Source: Streptomyces violaceorubidus (GTDB lineage Bacteria > Actinomycetota > Actinomycetes > Streptomycetales > Streptomycetaceae). From it: a DNA stretch of 64,000 nucleotides. The notes beneath the pieces are model-generated. The model had not been told where the DNA came from. It worked only from the letters and a program-made list of their open reading frames with translations, and did no database searches. The position numbers and the translations under genes are program-made. The stretch is taken from contig NZ_JODM01000025.1 in the NCBI RefSeq assembly GCF_000717995.1, positions 62,001-126,000 on the forward strand. Direction: 5' to 3'. Below, piece after piece: positions 1 to 10,263 of the stretch (the first letter of the stretch is position 1; every line of letters starts with the position of its first letter).

Positions 1-2
1 TC

Positions 3-1556
3 TTCAACAGCCGGGACGTCACCGAAAGGGTGCGCCTGCAGGCGCAGCTCCAGCACAACGCCGAACACGATCCGCTCACCGACCTGCCCAACCGTGCCCT
101 GTTCACCCGGCGCGTCCAGCAGGCGCTCTCCGGCCGCCGCGCCCTGGACCGGGGTGCCGCCCTGCGCGGCACGGCGGTGCTCTTCATCGACCTCGACGGC
201 TTCAAGGGCGTCAACGACACCATCGGGCACCAGGCCGGCGACGAACTGCTCGTCCAGGCCGCCCGCAGACTCCACGAGGCCGTCCGCAAGGGGGACACCG
301 CCTCCCGACTGGGCGGCGACGAGTTCGCGGCCCTGATCGTCGGGGACGGCGCCCGCGACCGGACCGCCCGCGAGGGTCACATCAGGGAGCTGGCCGACCG
401 GCTCAGACTGACGCTCTCCCAGCCCTACCTCATCGACGGCAACGAGGTCCGGGTCAACGCCTCCATCGGCGTCGCGTTCGCCGAACCGGGCCTGGGGGCG
501 GGCGAGTTGCTGCGCAACGCCGACCTCGCCATGTACCGGGCCAAGGCGGGCGGCAAGGGCCGCGTCGAGCTGTACCGACCGCAGATGCAGCAGGACGTCG
601 TACGCAAGGCGGAGCTGGCCACCCGGCTGCGGGCCGCGCTGCACGACGGGGAGTTCGCCCTGCTGCACCAGCCGGTGGTCTCGCTCACCGACGGCCGGAT
701 CACCTCGGTCTGCGCCCAGCCGCGATGGCGCTCCTCGCAGGGCGTGCTGTTCACCCCCGCCGAGTTCCTGCGGGTGAGCGAGGAGGGCGACAGAACCGCC
801 GAACTCGACCGCTGGGTGCTGCGCGAGGCCGTCGAGCAGGCCGCCGAACGCGCGGCGACCGGGCTGTCCGTGACCGTGGCCATACGCATCGGCGCCCGCC
901 GCCTGCTGGACCGCTCCATGCCGCTGGGTTCCGTGGAGGCCCTGCTGACCCGGCACGGACTGCCGCCCGGCTCGCTGGTGATCGAGCTGTCGGACATCGA
1001 CCCGCGCGTCGGCCTCGACGAGCTGGACCGCCGGCTGAACGCGCTGCGCAGGGTCGGCGTCCGGATCGCCCTGGACGGCTTCGGCAGCGGCTACGCGGCG
1101 ATCACCGCGCTGCGGCGGCTGCCCGTGGACGTCCTCAAGCTCGACCGGGGCCTGGTCGAGGGCGTCGTGGAGTCCGCGCGCCTGCACAAGATCACCAGCG
1201 GTCTGCTGCGCATCGCCACCGACCTCGGGCTGAAGTCCGTCGCCGACGGCGTCGACCTGCCCGAGCAGATCGTCGCCCTGCGCGCGATGGGGTGCACACA
1301 CGGACAGGGCATGGCGTTCTCCGGGGCGCTGGACGAGTACCGGCTGCGCAGGGCGCTCGGCACCGGTCACTACCCGGTGCCCCACGGACCGGCCGAACCG
1401 GCCTTCGCGGGCGGTGGCGCCGGGGTGTACACCAAGGGGGTCGGCGGCCCCGCCCCCGGCCAGGTCGTCGGCGGCGTCACCTCCGGGCTGCCGGCCGTCC
1501 TGAGTGGTGGCACGGCCCTGCGCTCACATAATGAGACTCCCGTCCCACCCACTTGA
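3..1556 (+). CDS. GGDEF/EAL-domain protein, 3' part (degenerate EAL)
   Basis: C-terminal part of a cyclic-di-GMP signalling protein. The frame is open at the window edge and begins with the FNSRDVTERV motif that typically ends a PAS domain, so the gene starts upstream and the GTG at 30 is internal. The diguanylate cyclase domain has an intact GGDEF signature (bases 312-326) and an RKGD inhibitory site five residues before it, so it should make c-di-GMP under product inhibition. The EAL domain is recognisable but degenerate: the EAL signature reads AQP (VCAQPRW) and the usual DDFGTGY reads LDGFGSGY, so phosphodiesterase activity is unlikely. It ends in a Gly/Pro-rich tail. It is probably the conserved streptomycete protein that precedes ilvB (SCO5511-like). 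Confidence 0.88.
   Translation, partial: FNSRDVTERVRLQAQLQHNAEHDPLTDLPNRALFTRRVQQALSGRRALDRGAALRGTAVLFIDLDGFKGVNDTIGHQAGDELLVQAARRLHEAVRKGDTASRLGGDEFAALIVGDGARDRTAREGHIRELADRLRLTLSQPYLIDGNEVRVNASIGVAFAEPGLGAGELLRNADLAMYRAKAGGKGRVELYRPQMQQDVVRKAELATRLRAALHDGEFALLHQPVVSLTDGRITSVCAQPRWRSSQGVLFTPAEFLRVSEEGDRTAELDRWVLREAVEQAAERAATGLSVTVAIRIGARRLLDRSMPLGSVEALLTRHGLPPGSLVIELSDIDPRVGLDELDRRLNALRRVGVRIALDGFGSGYAAITALRRLPVDVLKLDRGLVEGVVESARLHKITSGLLRIATDLGLKSVADGVDLPEQIVALRAMGCTHGQGMAFSGALDEYRLRRALGTGHYPVPHGPAEPAFAGGGAGVYTKGVGGPAPGQVVGGVTSGLPAVLSGGTALRSHNETPVPPT
1527..1532 (+). promoter_or_regulatory. Possible -10 element of the ilvB leader transcript
   Basis: CATAAT lies inside the 3' end of the GGDEF/EAL gene, about 58 bases before the leader-peptide start, which would give a transcript starting near 1539. 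No good -35 is visible at 16-18 bases, so the call is weak. Confidence 0.25.
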
Positions 1557-1589
1557 CAGTGAGTGCGCGCCGGAGGGAAGGTCAGTGCC

Positions 1590-1631
1590 ATGCGCACCCG
1601 AATTCTCGTACTTGGACAGCGCGTCGGCTGA
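1590..1631 (+). CDS. ilvB leader peptide (MRTRILVLGQRVG)
   Basis: Thirteen-codon reading frame with a strong ribosome site (GGAGGGAAGG, about 9 bases upstream). Five of its codons are Ile, Leu, Val, Leu and Val, including ATT, GTA and CTT, which are rare in such a GC-rich genome. It is followed by an alternative stem and then an intrinsic terminator at 1686-1719. This is the arrangement of ribosome-mediated attenuation: stalling at Ile/Leu/Val codons when charged tRNA is scarce would favour the antiterminator and let ilvB be transcribed. Branched-chain leader peptides before streptomycete ilvB have been described by comparative genomics. The peptide probably has no function of its own. Confidence 0.85.
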   Translation: MRTRILVLGQRVG

Positions 1632-1685
1632 AGCTGGTGACGTCCGGACCGACCCGGACTCCCCGCGACCCACACCCGACGCGCT

Positions 1686-1719
1686 CCCCTCGCTTGCCTT
1701 ATGGCACGAGGGGTTTTTT
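1686..1719 (+). terminator. Attenuator terminator of the ilvB leader
   Basis: Stem CCCCTCG / CGAGGGG, with an inner TGCC / GGCA pair around a TTAT loop, then six T residues. It lies between the leader peptide and ilvB. An upstream GTCCGG...CCGGAC element (about 1640-1660) could take part in the competing antiterminator. Confidence 0.85.
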
Positions 1720-1799
1720 GTTGCACAGGCACCTGCCGAGCGACAGAAGCAGACCGTACAAACCTCGCAAAAACCCTCAGCATCGAGAAGAGAATGCCG

Positions 1800-3641
1800 A
1801 TGACCGAGCAGGCCACCGGGGCTCACCCGCAGCCCCGGCCCCGATCCGGAGGACAGTCCGCCCCCGAGCACGTCACGGGTGCGCAGTCCCTCATTCGCTC
1901 TCTCGAGGAGGTCGGCGCCGACACCGTATTCGGCATCCCCGGTGGCACCATCCTTCCGGCGTACGACCCGCTGATGGACTCGACCAAGGTGCGCCACGTC
2001 CTGGTCCGCCACGAGCAGGGCGCGGGCCACGCCGCGACCGGTTACGCGCAGGCCACCGGCAAGGTGGGCGTCTGCATGGCGACCTCGGGACCCGGTGCCA
2101 CCAACCTGGTCACCCCGATCGCCGACGCCAACCTGGACTCCGTGCCCCTGGTCGCGATCACCGGACAGGTGGTCTCGTCCTCGATCGGTACGGACGCCTT
2201 CCAGGAGGCGGACATCGTCGGCATCACCATGCCGATCACCAAGCACAGCTTCCTGGTCACCAAGGCCGAGGACATCCCCAAGGTGATCGCGCAGGCGTTC
2301 CACATCGCCTCCACCGGCCGCCCCGGCCCCGTCCTGGTCGACATCCCCAAGGACATCCTCCAGAAGAAGACCACCTTCTCCTGGCCGCCGGTCATGGACC
2401 TGCCCGGCTACCGCCCGGTCACCAAACCGCACGCCAAGCAGATCCGCGAGGCGGCCAAGCTGATCTCCGGGGCCAAGCGCCCCGTGCTCTACGTCGGCGG
2501 CGGTGTCCTCAAGGCCCGCGCCACCGCCGAGCTGAAGGTCCTCGCCGAGCTCACCGGAGCGCCCGTCACCACCACCCTGATGGCGCTCGGCGCGTTCCCC
2601 GACAGCCACCCGCTGCACGTGGGAATGCCGGGCATGCACGGTGCGGTCACCGCCGTCACCGCGCTGCAGAAGGCCGACCTGATCGTCGCCCTCGGAGCCC
2701 GCTTCGACGACCGCGTCACCGGCAAGCTGGACAGCTTCGCCCCGTACGCCAAGATCGTCCACGCCGACATCGACCCGGCCGAGATCGGCAAGAACCGCGC
2801 CGCCGACGTCCCGATCGTCGGTGACGCCCGCGAGGTCATCGCCGACCTCGTGCAGGCGGTCCAGAAGGAGCACGACGAGGGCAACCGGGGCGACTACACC
2901 GCCTGGTGGAAGGACCTCAGCCGCTGGCGCGACACCTACCCCCTCGGCTACGACCAGCCCGCGGACGGCTCGCTTGCCCCGCAGCAGGTCATCGAGCGCA
3001 TCGGGCAGCTGGCACCCGAGGGCACGATCTTCGCGGCCGGCGTCGGCCAGCACCAGATGTGGGCCGCGCACTTCGTCCAGTACGACAAGCCCGCCACCTG
3101 GCTGAACTCCGGCGGCGCGGGGACCATGGGCTACGCCGTCCCGGCCGCCATGGGGGCCCAGGCCGGCATGCCGGGCCGTACCGTCTGGGCGATCGACGGC
3201 GACGGCTGCTTCCAGATGACCAACCAGGAACTGACCACCTGCGCCCTGAACAACATCCCGATCAAGGTCGCCGTCATCAACAACGGCGCCCTGGGAATGG
3301 TCCGCCAGTGGCAGACCCTGTTCTACAACCAGCGGTACTCCAACACGGTGCTGCACTCCGGCCCGGACGACGTCAACCCTCAGGCCCGCGGCACCCGGGT
3401 CCCCGACTTCGTGAAGCTGTCGGAGGCCATGGGCTGCTACGCCATCCGCTGCGAGGACCCCGCCGACCTCGACAAGGTGATCGAGGAGGCCAACTCCGTC
3501 AACGACCGCCCGGTGGTCGTGGACTTCATCGTCCACGAGGACGCGATGGTCTGGCCGATGGTCGCCGCCGGCACCTCCAACGACGAGATCATGGCCGCCC
3601 GGGACGTCCGCCCCGACTTCGGCGACAACGAAGACGACTGA
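1800..3641 (+). CDS. ilvB: Acetolactate synthase large (catalytic) subunit
   Basis: ThDP- and FAD-dependent acetohydroxyacid synthase; condenses pyruvate with pyruvate or 2-oxobutyrate, the first common step of valine, leucine and isoleucine synthesis. The 613-residue protein shows the N-terminal ThDP domain with the catalytic Glu ([14 protein letters not shown]), the central FAD domain and the C-terminal ThDP motif GDG...NN ([12 protein letters not shown] ... INN). Starts at 1794 and 1800 are in frame; 1800 (MTEQ) has the better spacing to GAGAAG. An earlier in-frame ATG at 1701 lies inside the attenuator stem and is rejected. First gene of ilvB-ilvN-(ilvC), controlled by the attenuator above. 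Confidence 0.96.
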   Translation: MTEQATGAHPQPRPRSGGQSAPEHVTGAQSLIRSLEEVGADTVFGIPGGTILPAYDPLMDSTKVRHVLVRHEQGAGHAATGYAQATGKVGVCMATSGPGATNLVTPIADANLDSVPLVAITGQVVSSSIGTDAFQEADIVGITMPITKHSFLVTKAEDIPKVIAQAFHIASTGRPGPVLVDIPKDILQKKTTFSWPPVMDLPGYRPVTKPHAKQIREAAKLISGAKRPVLYVGGGVLKARATAELKVLAELTGAPVTTTLMALGAFPDSHPLHVGMPGMHGAVTAVTALQKADLIVALGARFDDRVTGKLDSFAPYAKIVHADIDPAEIGKNRAADVPIVGDAREVIADLVQAVQKEHDEGNRGDYTAWWKDLSRWRDTYPLGYDQPADGSLAPQQVIERIGQLAPEGTIFAAGVGQHQMWAAHFVQYDKPATWLNSGGAGTMGYAVPAAMGAQAGMPGRTVWAIDGDGCFQMTNQELTTCALNNIPIKVAVINNGALGMVRQWQTLFYNQRYSNTVLHSGPDDVNPQARGTRVPDFVKLSEAMGCYAIRCEDPADLDKVIEEANSVNDRPVVVDFIVHEDAMVWPMVAAGTSNDEIMAARDVRPDFGDNEDD

Positions 3642-3662
3642 GCGAGAGAGACCGAAGAGACC

Positions 3663-4994
<1,332 letters not shown>

Positions 4995-5005
4995 TGAGGA
5001 CTCAC

Positions 5006-6595
5006 GTGAGCTCGAAACCCGTCGTACTCATCGCTGAAGAGCTGTCGCCCGCGACCGTGGACGCGCTCGGCCCCGACTTCGAGATCCGCCACTGCAATGG
5101 CGCGGACCGGGCCGAACTGCTCCCCGCCATCGCCGACGTGGACGCGATCCTCGTCCGCTCCGCCACCAAGGTCGACGCCGAGGCCGTGGCCGCCGCCAAG
5201 AGGCTGAAGGTCGTCGCCCGCGCCGGCGTCGGCCTGGACAACGTGGACGTCTCCGCCGCCACCAAGGCCGGCGTGATGGTGGTCAACGCCCCGACCTCCA
5301 ACATCGTCACCGCCGCCGAACTGGCCTGCGGCCTGATCGTCGCCACCGCCCGCAACATCCCGCAGGCCAACGCCGCGCTGAAGAACGGCGAGTGGAAGCG
5401 CAGCAAGTACACCGGTGTCGAGCTGGCCGAGAAGACCCTCGGTGTCGTCGGCCTCGGCCGCATCGGCGCGCTCGTCGCGCAGCGCATGTCCGCCTTCGGC
5501 ATGAAGGTCGTCGCCTACGACCCCTACGTGCAGCCCGCGCGGGCCGCGCAGATGGGCGTCAAGGTGCTGTCCCTCGACGAGCTGCTCGAGGTCTCCGACT
5601 TCATCACCGTCCACCTGCCCAAGACCCCCGAGACCCTCGGCCTGATCGGCGACGAGGCGCTGCGCAAGGTCAAGCCGAGCGTCCGCATCGTCAACGCCGC
5701 GCGCGGCGGCATCGTCGACGAGGAGGCGCTGTACTCGGCGCTCAAGGAGGGCCGCGTCGCCGGCGCCGGTCTGGACGTGTACGCCAAGGAGCCCTGCACC
5801 GACTCGCCGCTGTTCGAGTTCGACCAGGTCGTCTGCACCCCGCACCTCGGCGCCTCCACCGACGAGGCCCAGGAGAAGGCCGGCATCGCCGTCGCCAAGT
5901 CGGTGCGCCTGGCCCTCGCCGGTGAGCTGGTCCCCGACGCGGTCAACGTCCAGGGCGGCGTCATCGCCGAGGACGTCAAGCCGGGCCTGCCGCTCGCCGA
6001 GCGCCTCGGCCGCATCTTCACCGCGCTCGCCGGCGAGGTCGCCGTCCGCCTCGACGTCGAGGTCTACGGCGAGATCACCCAGCACGACGTGAAGGTGCTG
6101 GAGCTGTCCGCCCTCAAGGGCGTCTTCGAGGACGTCGTCGACGAGACGGTGTCGTACGTCAACGCCCCGCTGTTCGCCCAGGAGCGCGGCGTCGAGGTCC
6201 GGCTGACCACCAGCTCGGAGTCCCCGGAGCACCGCAACGTGGTGACCGTGCGCGGCACCCTCTCGGACGGCGAGGAGGTGTCGGTCTCCGGCACGCTGGC
6301 CGGTCCCAAGCACCTGCAGAAGATCGTCGCCGTCGGCGAGTACGACGTGGACCTCGCCCTCGCCGACCACATGGTCGTCCTGCGCTACGAGGACCGCCCG
6401 GGCGTGGTCGGCACCGTCGGCCGCGTCATCGGCGAGGCCGGCATCAACATCGCCGGTATGCAGGTCGCCCGTGCGACGGTGGGCGGCGAGGCGCTGGCCG
6501 TGCTGACCGTCGACGACACGGTGCCCTCCGGGGTGCTGGCGGAGGTCGCGGCGGAGATCGGCGCGACCTCCGCCCGGTCCGTCAACCTCGTCTGA
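5006..6595 (+). CDS. serA: D-3-phosphoglycerate dehydrogenase
   Basis: Cytosolic NAD-dependent enzyme that oxidises 3-phosphoglycerate, the first step of serine synthesis. The 529-residue long form has an N-terminal substrate domain, a Rossmann domain (VVGLGRIGALVAQRM), the catalytic-His segment TPHLGASTDEAQ, an intervening ASB domain, and a C-terminal ACT domain (RPGVVGTVGRVIGEAGINIA) that normally binds serine as feedback inhibitor. Start is GTG at 5006 behind GTGAGGA; longer in-frame reading upstream belongs to the ilvC remnant and spacer. Its upstream neighbour is the truncated end of ilvC, so any promoter that lay within the lost sequence would also be gone. Confidence 0.95.
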   Translation: MSSKPVVLIAEELSPATVDALGPDFEIRHCNGADRAELLPAIADVDAILVRSATKVDAEAVAAAKRLKVVARAGVGLDNVDVSAATKAGVMVVNAPTSNIVTAAELACGLIVATARNIPQANAALKNGEWKRSKYTGVELAEKTLGVVGLGRIGALVAQRMSAFGMKVVAYDPYVQPARAAQMGVKVLSLDELLEVSDFITVHLPKTPETLGLIGDEALRKVKPSVRIVNAARGGIVDEEALYSALKEGRVAGAGLDVYAKEPCTDSPLFEFDQVVCTPHLGASTDEAQEKAGIAVAKSVRLALAGELVPDAVNVQGGVIAEDVKPGLPLAERLGRIFTALAGEVAVRLDVEVYGEITQHDVKVLELSALKGVFEDVVDETVSYVNAPLFAQERGVEVRLTTSSESPEHRNVVTVRGTLSDGEEVSVSGTLAGPKHLQKIVAVGEYDVDLALADHMVVLRYEDRPGVVGTVGRVIGEAGINIAGMQVARATVGGEALAVLTVDDTVPSGVLAEVAAEIGATSARSVNLV

Positions 6596-6604
6596 GGTGA
6601 CCGT

Positions 6605-6628
6605 ACCCGGGGGTTGCCGCCCCCGGGT
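6605..6628 (+). terminator. Hairpin after serA
   Basis: ACCCGGGGG / CCCCCGGGT, a perfect 9-bp stem with a six-base loop, 10 bases after the serA stop and in the convergent gap before the exporter gene. It lacks a T run, as is common for Streptomyces terminators. Confidence 0.6.
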
Positions 6629-6681
6629 CCCCCGCTCACGGCCCTGAACGGGCCTCTCCTCAAACGCCGGACGGGCTGAGT
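6620..6681. repeat. Dispersed intergenic repeat, copy 1
   Basis: About 60 bases closely matching 15823-15881: both run through CCTGAACGG, then a CCTCAA core, then GCCGGACGGGCTGAGT. Both lie between convergent genes and overlap the stop of the minus-strand gene at the same phase, so that gene ends in LSPSG plus one residue. The CAAACGCCGGA here is also repeated in reverse at 6692-6702 (TCCGGCGTTTG). I recall this motif as widespread at 3' ends in Streptomyces genomes. Confidence 0.75.
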
Positions 6682-8207
6682 CGGTCAGCCTCTCCGGCGT
6701 TTGCCGTCTCCGCCTCCGGGCGCACCCGGATGTGCCGCAGGCCGAGCGCCGCCAGCCCCGCCGCGCCGAGGAGCAGTACCGCGCCCGCGATCGCGGCACC
6801 CTGCATGCCGTCGGTGAACGCCTCGCGTGCCGCCGTCGCCAGGGCGTCTCCCGTGCGCCCGGGCAGTTCGGCGGCGACGGCCAGTGCCCCGCCGAGGGTT
6901 TCCTGGGCCGGTGCCGGTGCGTCCGAGGGGACGCCGTGGCGGTAGAGGGCCGTTCCGATGGAACCGAGGGCGGCCATGCCCAGGGCGCCGCCGAACTCGG
7001 TGGCGGTCTCCAGCAGTGAGGAGGCCGCACCCGCCTTCTCGACCGGGGCCGAGCTGAGGGCCAGGTCGGTGAGCAGGGACATCACGACGACGATGCCGGC
7101 GGCGAGGACGCCGCACGCGGCCAGCACCAGCCACAGCGAGTCCGTACCGGACAGGGCCAGCAGCCCGTAGCCGCACGCGGCGATGACGAAGCCGGCCGTC
7201 ACGACGTACGCGCGCTCGACACCGCGCTGCACCAGTTGGGCGGCGACCGGTGCGGCGGCGCCGATGAGCACCGACGGCAGCAGGCTCCACAACGCGGCCT
7301 CCAGCGCGCTCTTGTCGAGGACCGACTGCAGGTACTGGGTGGTGAAGTACGCCGAGCCCATCATCCCGAAGGCCGACAGGGTGTTGAGGACCAGCGCCGG
7401 GGTGAAACCGTGTCCGCGGAAGAGGGCGGGCGAGATCATCGGCGAGTCCGAGGTGCGCTGGCGGTGCACGAACAGGGCCGCGAACAGCAGGCCGACGGTG
7501 ATCGAGACGACGTAGCGGACGTTCCAGCCCTCGGAGGGCAGCTCCTTGAGGCCGTAGACCACGGGCAGGACCGCCGCCATCGACAGCGGGACGCTCAGCA
7601 GGTCGAAGCGGCCGGGGGAGGGGTTCTTGGACTCCGGGAGCAGCACCGGACCGAGGATCAGCAGCAGGGCCATCGCGGGCAGGTTGACCAGGAAGACCGA
7701 GCCCCACCAGAAGTGCTCCACGAGCACCCCGCTCATCACCGAGCCGAGCGCGATCCCGGCCGTCATCACCCCCGACCACAGCCCGATCGCCTTCGCCCGC
7801 TGGCCGGGGTCGGTGAACATCGTGCGGACCAGCGCCATCGTCGACGGCATCAGGGTGGCGCCGCCGATGCCGAGGACCGCGCGGGCCGCGATCAGGGTCT
7901 CGGCGGTGTGCGCGTAGGCGGCGAGCAGTGAGGCCGCGCCGAAGGCCACGGCGCCTAGGAGGAGCAGCCTGCGGCAGCCGACGCGGTCGCCGATCGCTCC
8001 CATCGTCATCAGCAGGCCGGCCAGGACGAAGCCGTAGATGTCGAAGATCCACAGCTGCTGGACGCCGCTCGGGTCCAGGTCCGCGCTGATCTCCGGGATC
8101 GCGAAGTACAGGACGGAGACGTCCATCGAGACCAGCAGCAGCGGAAGCATCAGTACGCCCAGCGCGGTCCACTCACGGCGGCCGGCCGGGGACGGGTTCG
8201 TTGTCAT
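6660..8207 (-). CDS. MFS drug-type exporter (DHA2 family, 14 TM)
   Basis: 515-residue polytopic membrane protein. The first helix motif LLLVSMDVSVLYFAIPEI, the length and about 14 hydrophobic segments place it in the DHA2 drug:H+ antiporter group (SmvA/LfrA-like), which exports cationic or hydrophobic compounds. ATG at 8207 is taken as start; a GTG at 8225 is in frame but sits inside the promoter/operator. It is divergent from a TetR gene 84 bases away, the usual repressor-exporter pair. The last residues (LSPSGV) are encoded by the dispersed repeat at 6620-6681, so the tail is probably not family-conserved. Confidence 0.9.
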   Translation of the reverse strand: MTTNPSPAGRREWTALGVLMLPLLLVSMDVSVLYFAIPEISADLDPSGVQQLWIFDIYGFVLAGLLMTMGAIGDRVGCRRLLLLGAVAFGAASLLAAYAHTAETLIAARAVLGIGGATLMPSTMALVRTMFTDPGQRAKAIGLWSGVMTAGIALGSVMSGVLVEHFWWGSVFLVNLPAMALLLILGPVLLPESKNPSPGRFDLLSVPLSMAAVLPVVYGLKELPSEGWNVRYVVSITVGLLFAALFVHRQRTSDSPMISPALFRGHGFTPALVLNTLSAFGMMGSAYFTTQYLQSVLDKSALEAALWSLLPSVLIGAAAPVAAQLVQRGVERAYVVTAGFVIAACGYGLLALSGTDSLWLVLAACGVLAAGIVVVMSLLTDLALSSAPVEKAGAASSLLETATEFGGALGMAALGSIGTALYRHGVPSDAPAPAQETLGGALAVAAELPGRTGDALATAAREAFTDGMQGAAIAGAVLLLGAAGLAALGLRHIRVRPEAETANAGEADRLSPSGV

Positions 8208-8228
8208 GGCGGAGACTGTACGCACGTC

Positions 8229-8258
8229 TTATACGCTTGTCTAGAACGCTTGTATAAT
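8229..8258. promoter_or_regulatory. Divergent promoter/operator between exporter and TetR
   Basis: TTATAC and GTATAA form an inverted repeat 17 bases apart, with two ACGCTTGT direct repeats between them. The outer arms serve as TATAAT (8253-8258, rightward) and TATAAG (leftward) -10 elements, so a protein bound to the symmetric core would cover both promoters. Candidate site of the adjacent TetR protein. Confidence 0.55.
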
Positions 8259-8291
8259 ACGGCTGTCTGGACGGATGGATAGGGTGACGGC

Positions 8292-8882
8292 ATGGGACAC
8301 CGTGAGGATCTGCTCGAAGGCGCCAAGCGCTGCCTGCTGGCCAAGGGGTTCGTGCACACGACCGCCCGCGACATCGTCAAGGAGTCGGGGACCAACCTGG
8401 CCTCCATCGGCTACCACTACGGTTCGAAGGACGCCCTGCTCGCGCGGGCCTACGTGTCGCTGGTCGAGGGCGTGGGTGACGCCTTCGAGGGCGACGGAAG
8501 CCTGGAGGAGACGGCGCCGGGCTCCCTGGAGCGGTTCGAGCGGGTGTGGTCGAACATCGTCGCCACCATGAAGGAGCCCGGTTCGGTGTGGCGGCTCAGC
8601 ATGGAGGTCCTCGCTCTGGGCGACCGGCTGCCCGAGGTCCGCGACCACCTGGCGGTGGCGCAGCGCGAGGCCGGGCGCGGCCTGATCCCGCTGCTGATGG
8701 GCGGCCGGGAGGAGGACGTGTCCGACGAGCGGGTGGACACCCTCGGCATGTTCTACGTGACCCTGATGACGGGGCTCATCGCCCAGTGGACGTTCGACCC
8801 GAAGTCCGCGCCCGACGGCGGGCAGCTCGCCGCCGGCCTGCGCCAGGTGATCGAGGGTGCCGCTACAGGCGACGCGCCTTGA
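8292..8882 (+). CDS. TetR-family repressor, probably of the divergent exporter
   Basis: 196-residue one-domain regulator. The N-terminal helix-turn-helix reads [28 protein letters not shown]; the rest is a ligand/dimer domain with no obvious homologue I can name. Its start lies 34 bases after the last -10 element. It is divergent from the MFS gene, so autorepression and exporter control through the shared operator are likely. Its last 20 bases overlap the 3' end of the convergent PucR-type gene. Confidence 0.9.
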   Translation: MGHREDLLEGAKRCLLAKGFVHTTARDIVKESGTNLASIGYHYGSKDALLARAYVSLVEGVGDAFEGDGSLEETAPGSLERFERVWSNIVATMKEPGSVWRLSMEVLALGDRLPEVRDHLAVAQREAGRGLIPLLMGGREEDVSDERVDTLGMFYVTLMTGLIAQWTFDPKSAPDGGQLAAGLRQVIEGAATGDAP

Positions 8883-10098
8883 GCGCCATGTGCAGCAGCA
8901 GCCGGTCCTCCCCGTCGTCCAGGTCCAGGCCCGTGAGCTGTTCGACGCGCGACAGGCGGTAGTACAGCGTCTGGCGGTGGACGCCCAGCTCGGCGGCGGT
9001 CCGCCCGGCCTGGCCCGCACGGTCCAGGTAGACCTCGGCGGTGCGGGCGAGTTCGCGGTGGGCGGGGGAGAGCAGCGCGCCTACGGCGGGATCCTGGGCG
9101 GAGCGCGGGGGCAGCGCGGTCAGCAGACGGTACGGCCCGATGTCCGTCCACTGGGCGACGGGGGCGAACCGCGCCTCGGCGCGCGCCGCCCGGGCCGCGG
9201 CCGACGCCTGTGCCCAGGCCGTCCCCAGGTCCGCGAGACCCGTCCGCGGCGCCGAGACGCCGGCCGCGACCCCGGCCGTCCCGCCGGCGTCCCGGGCCGT
9301 GACCCGCTCCAGCAGCCGCCCCGCCGCCGAGGTCGCCGGGGTGACCACGTCCACCGAGCGCAGCCGGACCAGCAGGGCCAGTGACACCGCGGCGGCTCCC
9401 CACGGCACCGCGCACAGGGCCGTCGCCCCCGGCACCGTGCGGACCGAGGGCGCGTCGTCCGGGTCGGCCGAGGGCCAGGGCGCCACGCAGACCACCGCGT
9501 GCGGGGTGTCCGCCCGCGGGCCCAGCGCGCTGCGCAGCTCCGCCACCGCCATGTCCCGCTGCCAGTCCCGCTCGGCGGTCAGCACCGCCCGCAGCTCCCG
9601 GCTCAGGTCGGCGCCGTGCTGGGCCTCGTCGGCGAGCAGCGCGCCGATCCGCGCCGTGACCGCCATGGCCGCCGCCAGCTGCCGCTCGGTCGGGCCCGGA
9701 TCGGTGTCCAGGAGCCACACATAGCCGAGGACCACCCCCCGATGGCGTACCGGCAGGCAGACGCGCCCGCGATACACCCCCGCCTCGGGGGTCGGCGGGA
9801 TGCGGACCGGTCCGGTCGCCCGGGTGATGCCGAAGCCCTCGAACCACGCCCGGACCGCGGCGGTGGAGCGCCGGGTGAGGATCGAGCGGGTGCGCACCGG
9901 GTCGAGGACCGTGGGGTCGAGGTCGCCCTCGCTGTCGTAGGCGCCGAAGGCGATCAGCTCGAAGTCGCGGTTCTCCAGGGTCGCGGGCGCGCCCAGCAGC
10001 TCGGAGAGCTCGTCGACCAGCTCCTGGTAGTCACCACGGGTACCACCGGTGCCTGCGGTCCCTCGGGAATCGGACGTCACCCGGGCATTCTGCCGCAT
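8863..10098 (-). CDS. PucR-family regulator, likely activator of proline catabolism
   Basis: 411-residue cytoplasmic regulator with an N-terminal sensor region and the C-terminal PucR helix-turn-helix ([20 protein letters not shown] ... [19 protein letters not shown]). ATG at 10098 is preferred because GAAGGG lies 7 bases before it; an ATG at 10119 is in frame but lacks such a site. It is divergent from proline dehydrogenase. PucR-type proteins activate proline utilisation genes in several actinobacteria, so the same role is inferred here; the inducer is not visible. Confidence 0.85.
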   Translation of the reverse strand: MRQNARVTSDSRGTAGTGGTRGDYQELVDELSELLGAPATLENRDFELIAFGAYDSEGDLDPTVLDPVRTRSILTRRSTAAVRAWFEGFGITRATGPVRIPPTPEAGVYRGRVCLPVRHRGVVLGYVWLLDTDPGPTERQLAAAMAVTARIGALLADEAQHGADLSRELRAVLTAERDWQRDMAVAELRSALGPRADTPHAVVCVAPWPSADPDDAPSVRTVPGATALCAVPWGAAAVSLALLVRLRSVDVVTPATSAAGRLLERVTARDAGGTAGVAAGVSAPRTGLADLGTAWAQASAAARAARAEARFAPVAQWTDIGPYRLLTALPPRSAQDPAVGALLSPAHRELARTAEVYLDRAGQAGRTAAELGVHRQTLYYRLSRVEQLTGLDLDDGEDRLLLHMALKARRL

Positions 10099-10128
10099 AT
10101 GCGCGCGCCCTTCATACATCCGTCTGAG

Positions 10129-10143
10129 ATCCGTGGCACGGAT
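10129..10143. promoter_or_regulatory. Palindrome upstream of proline genes
   Basis: ATCCGTG-G-CACGGAT, a perfect 7-1-7 palindrome, with another ATCCGT half-site at 10118-10123. It lies in the 165-base divergent region between the PucR-type gene and proline dehydrogenase. A second inverted repeat, CACGG-N7-CCGTG, is at 10190-10206. Candidate binding sites of the PucR-type regulator. Confidence 0.5.
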
Positions 10144-10263
10144 GCGTGACAGCTGTCGATAGCCGACGATCGGGAGGATCCTTAGATTTCACGGTGGTTC
10201 TCCGTGCCGTTCGCCCCTGTGCGGGCAGCGGCCCCTGTGTTGGTTGGTAAGTGGAGGTGCCCC

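Noticed and set aside
1701..1799. Upstream start for ilvB at 1701
   Set aside because: The codon lies in the loop of the attenuator terminator and adds 33 residues not found in the family.
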